In this document: one piece after another, positions 45,515 to 56,110 of the stretch
How the letters are laid out: the number at the start of each line of letters is the position of its first letter
How positions within the stretch are numbered: the stretch's first letter is position 1
Assembly (NCBI GenBank): GCA_943736015.1
Contig: OX031066.1
Span: 24,970,127 to 25,034,126 of the forward strand
Source of the DNA: Tridacna crocea
Taxonomy: Eukaryota; Mollusca; Bivalvia; Cardiida; Cardiidae
Direction of reading: 5' to 3'
DNA length: 64,000 bases
Made by a program: the position numbers and the translations under genes
Notes under the pieces: generated by a model
Seen by the model: only the letters and a program-made list of their open reading frames with translations
Told to the model about the DNA's origin: nothing
The model's database searches: none

Positions 45515-45610
45515 ATAGCTCCAGATAAGAGAGAGTAGTGGTATTCCATTATTACTCTTAAAACCCCTATATTGTAGGTACTCCTCAGTCCTCTAGAAAT
45601 ATTTCTACAA
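45515..45610. mobile_element. Palindromic element II, partial
   Basis: AGCTCCAGATAAGAGAGAG, TATTCCATTATTACTC and AACCCCTATATTGTAGGTAC match one arm. A further arm remnant lies at 61428-61470. Confidence 0.55.
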
Positions 45611-45649
45611 TTATTTGTGACCACATACAAACTTAATTATTGTTCACTT

Positions 45650-45995
45650 ACAGTTATTTAAGAAATAATCTTCCTTCTATCATGGTTTATCGTGCAATAA
45701 ACCAGTTGTGAGTTACCAGCATTTTCTCTTTTTCCCACAATGTTTTCTAAAGGCTTCTTTCTCAGGGGCGGCAAAAGTAGGGATTGTATGGTAATGGGTT
45801 AGTTATTGTTCATTTACAGTTATTTAAGAAATAATGTTCTTTCTATCATGGTTTATCATGCAATAAACCACAGTTGTGAGTAATTAGGCACAATAAATAA
45901 CCCATGACACTCTTGTGGTTTGTTTATTGTGCCTCTTAACCCACAGTGTGGTGTATTGCACGATAAACCAGGATAGAAAGAAGATTATTTCAATT
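45650..45995. mobile_element. GGTTTATTGT palindromic element, copy 2, rearranged
   Basis: The arm GTTATTTAAGAAATAATNTT with CTATCATGGTTTATCGTGC is present twice (45652-45713, 45815-45877). The opposite arm GCACGATAAACCAGGATAGA is at about 45957. A family H fragment lies between the duplicated arms. Confidence 0.7.
45717..45801 (-). mobile_element. Family H fragment between two repeats of a different palindrome
   Basis: Right hairpin arm and short arm only, ending GGTAATGGGTTAG. It lies between duplicated GTTATTTAAGAAATAAT blocks. Confidence 0.7.
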
Positions 45996-46017
45996 TTAAC
46001 ATGACCAATTCTTAACT

Positions 46018-46282
46018 AGATCTGTCAAGAATGTGACTTAATAACCCCGCCAGTGCTTTGACAGAAAAAAGTGTAAAGTTCAAGGGGAGTTGACGCTTGA
46101 AAATTGCGTCTTGCAAATCTTCAATATATGATCAATATAATGTGCAAACTTTGAATACAATTGAAGGAAAACTGTAGGAGTTCGTGATACACGGATGCAC
46201 ACACAGACGGATGGACACACCCACAGACAGGCTAATTCCAGTATACCCCCGAAAACATTCGTTTTACGGGGGTATAATGAAA
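46018..46282. mobile_element. CCCC-hairpin dispersed repeat, copy 2
   Basis: Begins TAATAACCCCGCCAGTGCTT and ends TACCCCCGAAAAC ... TTTTACGGGGGTAT. The terminal hairpin is perfect in its CCCCCG stem. Confidence 0.7.
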
Positions 46283-46468
46283 GGAGAACAAGTTCAAACT
46301 TAGAGTAAACAACTTGTATGAAGATTATGATCCACTGAATAACTCACTTTATACAGAATGACGTACCTCAATATAAAATTATGTCACTCTACATGGAATG
46401 TTGCAGATTTTACCACATTTTTGTTGCACAGTGTTCAAAGAGCCGAATTTGCGTGTCATGTTAGAACT

Positions 46469-46613
46469 AGAGCTGTCACTAAATGTGACTTTATACTCCC
46501 ACCAGCGATTTGACAGTATTTTGTACACAGACAGACACACAGACCGACACATGGAGAGACAGGCTAATTCCAGTATACCCCCGAAAACATTTGTTTTGAG
46601 GGCGGTATGATAA
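46469..46613. mobile_element. CCCC-hairpin dispersed repeat, copy 3
   Basis: TATACTCCCACCAGCGATTT, ACAGACAGACACACAGACCG and AGTATACCCCCGAAAACA. Confidence 0.65.
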
Positions 46614-46904
46614 TAATTCTCTATCAAAGCCAGGCCAGCAATTTTGTTCTGCCAGAATTTTGCAGGTAAATCTGTGATTTAGAGTGATTTAGCATAATGG
46701 TTTTCCAGGAGCCTCAGACTCTGGTGAACAGAATAATTAACCTGAAACAAGCCATATGTCTACTCAGAAGTTACTAGTCTGCCAACACAATTCAAAATCT
46801 TTTCCTAATTTTCAAACCCTCTATTTGTAAACCCTGCACTTTTGTTTCAATCAAAATACTTCCATATTTGAGATTAGACTGCATTCATGTAGTTGATTGA
46901 GTTA

Positions 46905-47135
46905 TTGAATGGTGTTTAACATTTCAACATTATTTCAGTTCTATCGCAGCGGCTAGTGCACCTATCCATGCGTTCCTGGAGTTTCATGTACCAGTACTTC
47001 GCACAATTTTCTTTCCAAGCCACTGGCTGCTTTTCCACATGATCATCATCAAAACAATGGTCAGCGGTGGGAGAAGAATAAACCCTGTCACAATAACTAT
47101 AATCAATCCTCAGAAAGAAACTAGCCATGCCACAT
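46905..47135 (-). mobile_element. SINE type S, body
   Basis: Reads on the minus strand: TTTCTTTCTGAGGATTGATT, ACCATTGTTTTGATGATGAT, and TGCGAAGTACTGGTACATGA, ending in the ACATTATTTCAGT-complement tail. Confidence 0.7.
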
Positions 47136-47411
47136 AAATATGTAGGGTTTTAAATTTCTTTTTGTCTTTGTTCATGACATTGCTCAAGCCAAATTACAAA
47201 CTTAAACTATTCATTTCATTTAATACAACTGTCATTTGGCTACTGACATTTCTGCTTTTTATTCATCGGGTATGATCATTTTTTATTCATCATGTAAGAT
47301 CATCTCGCTGCATAAGAAAATTTTGACATCACACTCAATCTTCCGTCTTGCGCAGTAGCAATTTTTCTAACATTGCTTGAAGTAATTACCAGAACAAGGA
47401 AAGCTACTACA

Positions 47412-47775
47412 ATATCATTATCTCCCGCTAGATGGTATTCTACAAATACAAATCTAATTTGGGCATTCTGGGTATAGACGCCGACTAATTTTTCAAAACA
47501 AAAATCATTACTTTGAATTTCAAGACAAGATAAACATTTACTCAATATAATGCTACTTGGTGCAATTCATTCAGCTATGATCTGCTGACATGTAACCTAT
47601 GCATCGGCCATTTATTAAAGCAGCCACCACATGATTGGGTGATAGGCTAATAGCTTCAGTATTATAAGCCCTACTTTTCCCAGGTATTCCGGGGATGGTA
47701 TTGCGGGGATGGGTGATGCGTCTTAGTAGACAGGTCGAATCTTTGAAAAGTATGACATGCGCATCCGAAGACTAC
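47412..47775 (+). repeat. Intronic duplicated block, copy 2
   Basis: Second copy of the 44137-44482 block in the same orientation, about 3.3 kb away. No shared long ORF was found. Confidence 0.75.
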
Positions 47776-47994
47776 AATATAATATTCTGTATGTATTGAA
47801 TGACTGATTTTTTAAAGACATGATAAACACATTGTAACTACATCAGCTGCATAATGAGTTAAAAATCATGCACAAAGCTCTGCATGCAGACGACATTAGC
47901 CAACTTTTAGCTAAGTTTGGGCAATAATTCAAGCGTGTGATATATGGTAATAGAGTTCATCCATGTCAATTTGTTCAAGTAATAATAACTTCTT

Positions 47995-48205
47995 ATCAAA
48001 CCCTGCGAGAAAAGACCCTTAAAAAGATTGGGGGGGGGGGGGGGGGGGGAGACAGAATACTGGTAGGCACTGCTCCTTTTCAGGCAATTTTTTCAAACGG
48101 TCTTTCAAAGAAAATTCCCTTCCATTTGAGTCAAAACTTTGAAACTGTGTCTTCTATCAATGCTCTCAATCTGGACATGAACGCAATTTTGTTGTTTATT
48201 TATAA
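47995..48205 (+). mobile_element. Decayed family H copy with a G-run
   Basis: Weak resemblance: AACCCTGCGAGAAAAGACC, AATACTGGTAGGCACTGCTC, and CAATGCTCTCAATCTGGACA. A 20-G homopolymer (48030-48049) occupies the left hairpin arm position. Confidence 0.4.
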
Positions 48206-48533
48206 AGTGATCAAGCTGTAGAGCCTAGGTTTTTGAAGTAAACCAACCATATACAGACACATCAGCCAGTAAAAAGATAACTATACAAACTTGTCAAAAA
48301 ATTTCAAGATTCTCTTTCATGTAGCGGAATCTCAAACTGGTAGGAAAGTTATGTTATATCGTTATTTATGTTATTTACGCTAGATGTTCTAATCTTTTTG
48401 AAAACAAGCCAAAACTGTGCACCTCACACATGATTTTCCAGACAGCAGTTAGTTCTAGTGATTCAGATTGACAAACATCAGGTGTGCTGTAGTATGCTCT
48501 ATACCTATCCTTCACATTTATCCTTTTCTCCCA

Positions 48534-48766
48534 TTAACTCTAATTGCCAAACAATCCCTGGTTTTTACGACCCCTGATATAGAAGCCTTTTGAAAACATT
48601 GAGGGAAAAGGAGAAAATGCTGGAAACCGGCATTTTCTCCTTTTCCCGCAATGTTTTCTACCCCACTTGAAACAAAAAATTCAATTTTTAAGTTAGATTC
48701 GTTTTGTTGTATCAAGTGCTTTCAATTTGGACCACTCTAAAATTTTGTTGTTTGGTTAAGAGTTAA
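48534..48766 (+). mobile_element. Family H MITE, first of three in direct tandem
   Basis: Complete. Hairpin centre GGAAACCGGC. Shares TTAA 48763-48766. Confidence 0.85.
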
Positions 48767-48991
48767 CTCTTTGCCACACAAGTCCGCCTTTTAATGTCCC
48801 TGTAGAAGCATTTTGAAAACATTGTGGGAAAAGGAGAAAATGCTACTAACCAACACTTTCTCTTTTTTTTTTTTTCACAATGTTTTCTACCCTATTAGCA
48901 AGAAATTCCATCAAATGAGCCAAATTTGAGTTGATGTCTCCAAATGCTTTGAATTTGGAAAAGCTTAAATTTTTTCTCATGTGGCAGAGTT
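48763..48991 (+). mobile_element. Family H MITE, second of three
   Basis: The right hairpin arm is interrupted by a T-run. The right end has degraded to GTGGCAGAGTTCGG. Confidence 0.75.
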
Positions 48992-48999
48992 CGGATACA

Positions 49000-49207
49000 A
49001 TCCAATATAATGTTTCATCATAACTTTACAATGAAAGCTTTTGAAAACGATGTGGGAAAAAGAGAAAATGCTGGCAGCCAGTATTTTCTCCTTTTCCCAT
49101 ATTGTTTTCCACAACAGTTGGCAACCATCATTTTGATCCACACTATTGTCATCTGCGAATGCTTCGAATTTGAGGATGTCTAAATTTTGACATTTGGTAA
49201 AAGATTA
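49000..49207 (+). mobile_element. Family H MITE, third of three
   Basis: Left end eroded. Hairpin centre GGCAGCC is changed on both sides. Right end GGTAAAAGATTAA. Confidence 0.7.
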
Positions 49208-50103
49208 ACAAATTGGTAAAAGATTAATAAATAGAGAATACGAGTGAAAATATTACCGATGGTGTTCACTCGACAAAATAAATTTCTATCTTTCAACGAA
49301 AAAAACACAAATATTCTATTTATTTCATGCCTTTAACCCTTTCTGGGAGGAGCTTTATCAAAATTCAGTACAGTTCTTTTCCCTTATTCCCTCTGGCGTA
49401 CCCCTCCCGCATAGCAACGTTACGTCAAGCGCGAGAAATGTAAGGTATATGATGTCATATTTCCCATCGGGTTGTTAAGCAAGCACAATTTACCTAGGTA
49501 ACAAAAACATTAAAATCGGTATTTTCACTGGTGGTACCAGTGTAAGATCAAAAAATATTTTCACTGCTATTTCTCGATATCCTACCGGAAAGCATGAAAT
49601 AAATGATAATTCTTAACACAACTCCCCATCCCCCAACTTACACTAAACATTTTGACAAATGACAAAATTGCTGACCGATTTACACATTACCAATCAAATT
49701 CTTTGAGTCTCAGGTAGGTCTTGGAATGAATGAATAAATGAATAGTGTTTTAAGGCCCGTCGACAAATTAGGTCATATTGGGTGCACTTACGTAGTAAAC
49801 AATAGTGTGAGGTGAAAAAAATAACATACATGTGCAACAACATAAGACAAACATGATAAATGAGGAATGGACGAAACACAAAATGATGCCCCTTTTGTTG
49901 CCTTTTACGACATGCATGCTGTCACTTTTGTTCCGCCAGATGAAATGGCAGATAAGACGATCGCAGGACTGCAGTGGTTTATTCTTTTACCCCCAAAGGT
50001 AGGTCTTGGACTTGTCTCCGACTCTTGCTTAGTCTCCTTTCTCAATGAACTCAGTACACAAGCCATTACCTATATATTTGTCTGTTCTTAAACCTGAGTA
50101 TGA

Positions 50104-50302
50104 TTGATTGATTGTTTGGTCTTTAAAGCCATTTTCAATATTATTTCAGTATATCCCGGTGGCCAGTGTACCTACCCATGTGTTCCTGGAGTCTCTTTTA
50201 CCAGTACTTCGCACAATTTTCTTTCCAAGCCACTGGTTGCTTTCCCACATGATCATCATCGAACAATGCTCAGTGGTGGGAATAAACCCTATCACAGTGA
50301 CT
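50104..50302 (-). mobile_element. SINE type S, tail and body
   Basis: Plus-strand text ATTTTCAATATTATTTCAGT, CCCATGTGTTCCTGGAGTCT and AGTACTTCGCACAATTTTCT. The tRNA-like head is missing. Confidence 0.7.
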
Positions 50303-50485
50303 TACTGAACTAGTCATCTGCAAATGGACAAGTCTAAAATTTTGTCACTTTGTATAGAGCTGAACTTGTCCAACCCTTTTCCCACTAAACAAGTGAAATT
50401 AACTTTCAAGCTAAAAGTAAAAACCCAAAGTTTTGCAATTTCAAAGGTTTTCTTTTTTTTTTATTGGGAAGGGGGGGAAAGGGGG

Positions 50486-50512
50486 GGAAGAGAGAGAGAG
50501 AGAGAGAGAGAC
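50486..50512. repeat. GA microsatellite after G-rich tract
   Basis: A G-rich stretch (50469-50490) is followed by a run of about 11 GA repeats. Confidence 0.85.
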
Positions 50513-50559
50513 TATCTCCTTATCAGACAATGTAGATCCAAGGATAAGACTGCACTGAA

Positions 50560-51130
50560 CATTCTGGTCTACAAAGAGTCAGTGAGTTGCACAATGTTTT
50601 AGGTTTTTCTAGTCCACAAAGAGTCAGTGAGTTGCACAATGTTTTAGGTTTTTCTGGTCCACAAAGAGTGAGTGAGTTGCACAAAGTTTTAGGTTTTTCT
50701 GGTCCACAAAGAGTGAGTGAGTTGCACAATGTTTTAGGTTTTTCTGGTCCACAAAGAGTGAGTGAGTTGCACAATGTTTTAGGTTTTTCTGGTCCACAAA
50801 GAGTGAGTGAGTTGCAGGAAGTTTTAGGTTTTTCTGGTCCACAATGAGTGAGTGAGTTGCACAAAGTTTTAGGTTTTTCTGGCCCACAATGAGTGAGTAA
50901 GTTGCAGAAAGTTTTAGGTTTTTCTGGTCTACAATGAGTGAGTAAGTTGCAGAAAGTTTTAGGTTTTTCTGGTCCACAAAGAGTGAGTGAGTTGCACAAA
51001 GTTTTAGGTTTTTCTGGTCCACAATGAGTGAGTGAGTTGCACAAAGTTTTAGGTTTTTCTGGTCCATAAAGTTTTAGGTTTTTCTGGTCCACAAAAAGTC
51101 AGTGAGTTGCACAAAGTTTTAGGTTTTTCC
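50560..51130. repeat. 45-bp minisatellite
   Basis: About 13 units with GTTTTAGG starting at 50596, 50641, 50686, 50731, 50776, 50821, 50866, 50911, 50956, 51001, 51046, 51071 and 51116. All spacings are 45 except one 25-bp unit. The right-most unit runs directly into a family H long arm, and the monomer resembles that element's end. Confidence 0.92.
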
Positions 51131-51309
51131 AAAATGAAAGCATTTGCAGAAGACAAAATAAAACTGACTGAAAATTTTGAAAATTGTTTTGTGAAGGGTT
51201 GAAAACATTGTGGGAAAAGGAGAACAGCATTTTCTCCTTTTTCCATAATGTTTTCTTAAGGGTTCTTGTTCAGGGTTATCAAAAGTAGGGCTAGTGTGGT
51301 AATGGATTA
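51128..51309 (-). mobile_element. Family H MITE fused to the minisatellite
   Basis: The left end is replaced by the 45-bp array. Long arm from AATGAAAGCATTTGCAG; the left hairpin arm has lost its centre; the right end is GTGTGGTAATGGATTAA. Confidence 0.8.
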
Positions 51310-51807
51310 AAATGCAAGTGCTTGCATGTTTCTGAATGCCTAAATGGTTTTTCCATTACGTCCTATACTTCATGATAATCTTTATCGCTCCACAGCAATG
51401 TGTACACTTGATATAGCCTATTACTACATAATGCTTTATTGAAAAAGAAAAATTTTAATCCTAGAGAAGCACTTCGGTATAAAACTTTTTTTCCAATGAA
51501 TATGATAAACCAGGATATACATATACAGGTGCATTGTCGGTCAATGTATGGCTGATTTTTTTTAAATATAATGTTAAAATCTAGCTGTGCAAACTAATCT
51601 AAAACGACTTATCTCTTGAGTACATGTAATCTTTTTTCCTGTTTTTAGTTACATCAATCTCAGATAATCGTTTGTCTTTGAAGTGGAAAAGAAAAGCTAC
51701 ATTTATTTTAAGCAAAAAACAAAACAACTTGGCCTTGCAAATTAACCTTAACATTGTAGGCAAAAAAATCAAAGAATGGTGAATCGGGCTAATCATAGCT
51801 AAACTTT

Positions 51808-52041
51808 TTAACCCTTTACCACTTACTGACTCTTAATGACCCTGACAAGGATGCCTTTTGTTGAAAACATCATGGGAAAAGGAGAAAATACTGGTAACTA
51901 GCATTTTCTCCATTTCCCATAATGTTCTTTCCCCTTGCCAAAACAATTTCTAATTTTTAAGTCTGAAATGTTTTGTCATCTGCAAATGCTTTCAATTTCG
52001 ATCAATCTTTGCTAAAATTTTGCTGTGAGGTAAAAACTCAA
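51808..52041 (+). mobile_element. Family H MITE
   Basis: Complete but diverged. The hairpin centre is GGTAACTAGC. Confidence 0.75.
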
Positions 52042-52240
52042 CTTATTATCAAACATCAGAATTTTAGGTGTCCAAATTGAAAGCATTTGCAGATAAAATT
52101 TGAAATTTGTTTTTTGAAGGGTAAAAAACATTGTGGAAAAAGGAGAAAATGCTGGTTAACAGCATTTTTTCCTTTTCCCACAATGTTTTCTAAAGGCTTC
52201 TTTCTCAAAAAAAAGTTGGGATTATGTGGTAATGGATTAA
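52042..52240 (-). mobile_element. Family H MITE, inverted partner
   Basis: Directly abuts the previous copy. Hairpin centre GGTTAACAGC. Part of the long arm is deleted. Confidence 0.75.
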
Positions 52241-52487
52241 AAGAGCATATCCAGATTTTTTTGCACCTAAAAAAATTTTTTGCAAAGCACTATCAGTAAT
52301 AAGATAAGGCATTATTCATTTTTATTGCAAACATGAAGAAACTTGATGGTTCCAATTGTATGAAAGGTGTAATCTTACTGTTCAAATAAAGGATCTGCCG
52401 ATATGCAAATTTGTAACTTTGTCCATTTTTATGAGACCACCGTCATGATGTTTGTATTTATATACTGGGGTTTGACGCCATTTTAAC

Positions 52488-52725
52488 AGCTTATATCGTA
52501 TCATGGCCGTCAGCGATGCACCAACGTGTTTCCTGGCTTTCTCACACCAGTACTCACACACCTTTCTTTTCAAAGCCACTGACAACTTTTCATACATGCA
52601 TCAGAGGTAAAGAAGCAAATTATTGCCAGAAAGAAAATTTGCCGCCACCTCGTATTGAATCCGCAACCTCCATGTCATGAGTCAGATGCACTAACCACTG
52701 ATCGAACCACCCTGCCAGGCCAGTC
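52488..52725 (-). mobile_element. SINE with tRNA-like head
   Basis: On the minus strand, GGTTCGATCAGTGGTTAGTG (A-box-like) and GGTTGCGGATTCAATAC (B-box-like) are followed by a body related to type S. Confidence 0.6.
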
Positions 52726-52968
52726 ATAATGAAGTCATTGTACTGATCTGACTATGCTTCAATGTAGACAACATGTGTTACTAATCATGTGACATTCCCA
52801 TAACCTTTTGCAAAGTTCTGGTGCAAAAATCTAACATTTCCCTCAGAGGTTACATGTCCCACAGTGAAAATATAACAATAAGCTTTTTTTCCCTGCTGCC
52901 CCTAATCTTGATCTACACTGGCCCCAAAAGCAACCGTAGTTGTAAAAGGCTCAGTTTGGGTTAAATGG

Positions 52969-53195
52969 CTAACCCTTTACAGCACGATGATGGGAAAGAA
53001 TGATGCTGGGAAAGAAGCATTCTGAACACACAGTGGGAAAAGAAGAATTTAAATACTGGTTAAACCTGCATTTTCTCCCTCACCACCCTTTCAAAGTAAC
53101 CTTGCACCATTTTGGGCCACAATGATATTGTTGTTGCAGCCAATGCTTGGAATTTAGACAAGTCTAAGATTTTAATTATCACCCAGTAAAGGGTT
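52969..53195 (+). mobile_element. Family H MITE, decayed
   Basis: Left end CTAACCCTTTACAGCACG, hairpin badly eroded, right end CCCAGTAAAGGGTTA. Confidence 0.55.
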
Positions 53196-53267
53196 ATCTG
53201 GGCAGTCACTAGACTTGTCTTATTGTTAATACATAAAATTTGATGGACAAACTCATCATCTCATCAT

Positions 53268-53450
53268 TTAACTCTTTATCAAACGGCAAAATTTTGGTTC
53301 AAATTAAAAGCATTTACAGATGACAAAATAACTGAAAGGTGACTGAAAAATTGAAATTTGTTACCAGCATTTCCTCCTTTTCCCACAGTGTTTTCAAAAG
53401 GCTTTTTTCTCAGGGGCGTCAAAAGTAGGGATTGTGTGGTAATGGGTTAA
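53268..53450 (-). mobile_element. Family H MITE lacking the left hairpin arm
   Basis: The long arm jumps from GAAATTTGT straight into TACCAGCATTTCCTCC. Both TTAA ends are intact. Confidence 0.8.
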
Positions 53451-53641
53451 GTCATAATTCTATCAAAAAACTCTCTATCATAAGTCACAGACGGTGTTAA
53501 CAAATTAATTTCTTCTTCAAAGTTCAGTTATTTCTAATTGTAACTCTTGCATTACTATCTTTTGTCTTTTATCATCAAAGAACTTGGTTTCTTTACCACT
53601 GGGCATAATGTTTTCTTAAACCCTTTACTGCCAAATCAGCC

Positions 53642-53915
53642 GAGGCCCTATAGTTCAATCGCTTGAGTGTTGGACTTGAGAACAAGGGGTTGCAGGTTCA
53701 ATCCCTGGCTCGGCCCAATTGTCTTTCCGACAACTGATGAAAGTCTTTACGACAGGATTCATCCCTCTCCCACTGCTGACCGTTGTGTCTTTGTGGGAAA
53801 GCAGCCAGTGGCTTGGAAAAAAAATTGTACAAAGTAAAAGTAGAACAAACACCAGGAAAGCTTTGCAGGCACACTGGCGGCCTTTGAAAATGGCTTTAAA
53901 CACCATACAATTGCT
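53642..53915 (+). mobile_element. SINE type S, most complete copy
   Basis: The tRNA-like head (about 53638-53718) has potential acceptor stem GCCGAGG / CTCGGC, A box TATAGTTCAATCGCTTGAG and B box GCAGGTTCAATCCCTG. The body follows, and the end is GGCTTTAAACACC. Confidence 0.75.
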
Positions 53916-53921
53916 CATCAA

Positions 53922-54011
53922 CCACACAATCCCTAGTTTCCATGACTGGACAAAGAAAACTTTAGAGAACATTGTAGGAAAAAAGGAGAAAATGCTGGTA
54001 ACCAGGGTTAA
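53922..54011 (+). mobile_element. Family H half element ending in TTAA
   Basis: Short arm and left hairpin arm, then GGTAACCAGGGTTAA. The whole right half is missing, yet a TTAA follows directly. Confidence 0.65.
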
Positions 54012-54307
54012 TTTAGATTTAAAAGTGCAGTCGTGATCAGTGCAAAAAACAGAATTAAAAATTCTGCACTAGTAAGTGATACAATCACATTTCTAAATTT
54101 CATTGCATATCCAGAAAAAAAATTGTAAAAGTACAAAAGTGATCGATAAAACATAATATAACCCTTAGTCTTCTAAACAAAACGAAACAACCATTTCCTA
54201 GTTGGCAGAAAACGTCACAATATCATTCATATGCCTCAAATCATAAAGACTGTAAAAAAATTGGGACTGCATTACAAGGTTAAAGACTTCACAAAACTTG
54301 CAGTCTG

Positions 54308-54515
54308 TCACTTGGGCCCGTATTCACCAACCATTCTTGAGAATATTCTTAGTCTTATTCTCCAAGATTTTCTAAATGTCGAAGTAAAACAACCTCTGAT
54401 TGGCTAAACCGAATGGTTTAGCCGATCAGATGTTGTGTTTCTTACACATGTAGAAAATTATGGAGAATAAGTCAAAGAACGTACTTTATAATGGTTGGTG
54501 AATACCGGTCCTGGC
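54308..54515. mobile_element. GTATTCACCAACCATT palindromic element
   Basis: GGGCCCGTATTCACCAACCA at left pairs with TGGTTGGTGAATACCGGTCC at right. The centre has GGCTAAACC / GGTTTAGCC. No ORF. Confidence 0.8.
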
Positions 54516-54769
54516 AGGTTGATCTTGATCTACAAGCACCAGAAATCCTCTTCAACATTCTATGGAAAATACGGGTAAAAAAAAACATTGATCAGCCTTT
54601 CCTCAATCACCTGAGTCACTGCTCTCGACTGTTTACATTTTCATGACTCATGCCTACATGTAAAATACAGCTGATATTTTTTTATCATTTGCAGCCTTTC
54701 TCAATTACTAAACCCCTTAGTTTTTCCCTGTGGCTCTATCCTTACTGTTGATGACACAAGAAGGCTTTT

Positions 54770-54835
54770 GTGGACTGTGTAGATCAAGATCAGACTCCAC
54801 AATGGTGGTGCAGTCTGATCTCTGATCTACACTGT
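54770..54835. mobile_element. GTGTAGATC palindromic repeat
   Basis: GTGTAGATCAAGATCAGACT pairs with GTCTGATCTCTGATCTACAC around CCACAATGGTGG. Diverged copies are at 42675-42745 and 35396-35460. Confidence 0.75.
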
Positions 54836-54877
54836 CTGCTCTTCATTTCTAGATTGTAACTGAACTGTGTCTTCATC

Positions 54878-55111
54878 TTAACCCTATACCACACGGCAAA
54901 ACTTTAGACCTAACCAAATTAAGAGCATCTAAAGTGCAGACAACAATTTCAAAGTGGCTCAAATGATGCAATTTTGCTTTCTTAGGGTAGAAAACATTGT
55001 GGGAAAAGAAGAAAATGCTGGTTACCAGCATTTTCTTCTTTTCCCACAATGCTTTCCAAAGGCTTCTTCCTCAGGGGGGTCAAAAGTTGTCATTGTGTGG
55101 TAATGGGTTAA
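54878..55111 (-). mobile_element. Family H MITE
   Basis: Complete. Both hairpin arms carry the matched change GAAGAAAATGC / GCATTTTCTTC. Confidence 0.85.
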
Positions 55112-55267
55112 GGCAAAATGTATTTTAAAGGTGAGAACGTTTGATGCTTAAATAGAAATATATAGTAAATATTATTTGCCAGTGAAGGCTTTTGTCGATT
55201 TCATATCAAGATGCATCAGTTTTTTTCAAGCCCTTAATAAATGGATGTCACAAAAGAGTGATAACTT

Positions 55268-55330
55268 CTGTGAGGCTGCGACATGATTCACCACAACCAA
55301 GAACAAGTTTCTAATTCCCTTGCTGCCTGT
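55268..55330. mobile_element. Single arm of the 24596 hairpin element
   Basis: GACATGATTCACCACAACC, GAACAAGTTTCTAATTCCC and TTGCTGCCTG match the right arm. Confidence 0.6.
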
Positions 55331-55535
55331 TTAACTCATTACCAAACGACAAAATTTTAGCCTTGTCCAGATCGAAAACATTTGCAGACGACACAGTAAA
55401 TGTCAATCAAAAATTAAAATTTGCTTTGGAAAGGGGATAAAACATTGTGGGAAAAGGAAAAAAATGCTGGTTACCTTTTCAAAGGCTTCTTTTCTCAGGG
55501 TCGTTAATAGTCGGGATTGTGTGGTAAAGAGTCAA
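55331..55535 (-). mobile_element. Family H MITE lacking the right hairpin arm
   Basis: The left arm is intact to GCTGGTTACC, then jumps to TTTTCAAAGGC. Confidence 0.8.
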
Positions 55536-55560
55536 CAAATTCAATATCATTTTGAATGGT

Positions 55561-56110
55561 CAATAAATAACCTGACCAGCGTCTGTGATAGCTTTCTAGG
55601 GAGTCTAACATAAATCTATTGGCTAATACACAAACACTCTAAAGGTTATGAACCTGCGATTAATAATGATCTACTGGAATTTTGCCTCTGTTAAAACCTG
55701 ATACCCTGCTTGCCATATAACTCAATTATACTTAACCATACATCAGTGTTTTAAATCTTAGACCATTAACCCATTATCACACAATCCCTACTTTTTTTAC
55801 AACACTGAGAAAGAAGCCTTCAGAAAACATTGTGGGAAAAGGAGAAAATGCTGGTAACCAGCATTTTCTCCTTTTCCCACAATGTTTTCTACCCTTCCTA
55901 AAACAAATTTCAATTTTTGAGCCACATTTTTTTTTTGGCCGTCTGCAAACGCTTTCAATTTGGACTAGCCTAAAATGTTGTCGTTTGGTAATGAGTTAAT
56001 TGCAGGTTCATAACCTTTAGAGTGTTTGTGAATTCGCCAGTAGATTAACATGTTAGACTCCCAAGAAAGTTATCACTGACACTTGGCAGATTATTTATGG
56101 GCGAATCTTA
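55561..56110. repeat. Long inverted repeat flanking a family H copy
   Basis: ACAAACACTCTAAAGGTTAT (about 55630) and its complement (about 56010) lie in arms of about 115 bp that also share GGGAGTCTAACAT and GTGATAGCTTTCT-like sequence. Confidence 0.75.
55766..55999 (+). mobile_element. Family H MITE inside a long inverted repeat
   Basis: Complete, TTAA to TTAA. It sits between the arms of the inverted repeat at 55561-56110. Confidence 0.85.

Noticed and set aside
47300..47545. 81-residue minus-strand frame in the duplicated block
   Set aside because: The paralogous block at 44137 does not preserve the frame, and no domain is recognisable.
50523..51092. Reading frames of up to 189 residues in the 45-bp array
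   Set aside because: They exist because the repeat unit is a multiple of three without stops. There is no start context, no splice support, and a 25-bp unit breaks the frame.
53638..53718. Functional tRNA gene
   Set aside because: The tRNA-like head is followed by a body shared by at least four other copies, so it is a SINE head.
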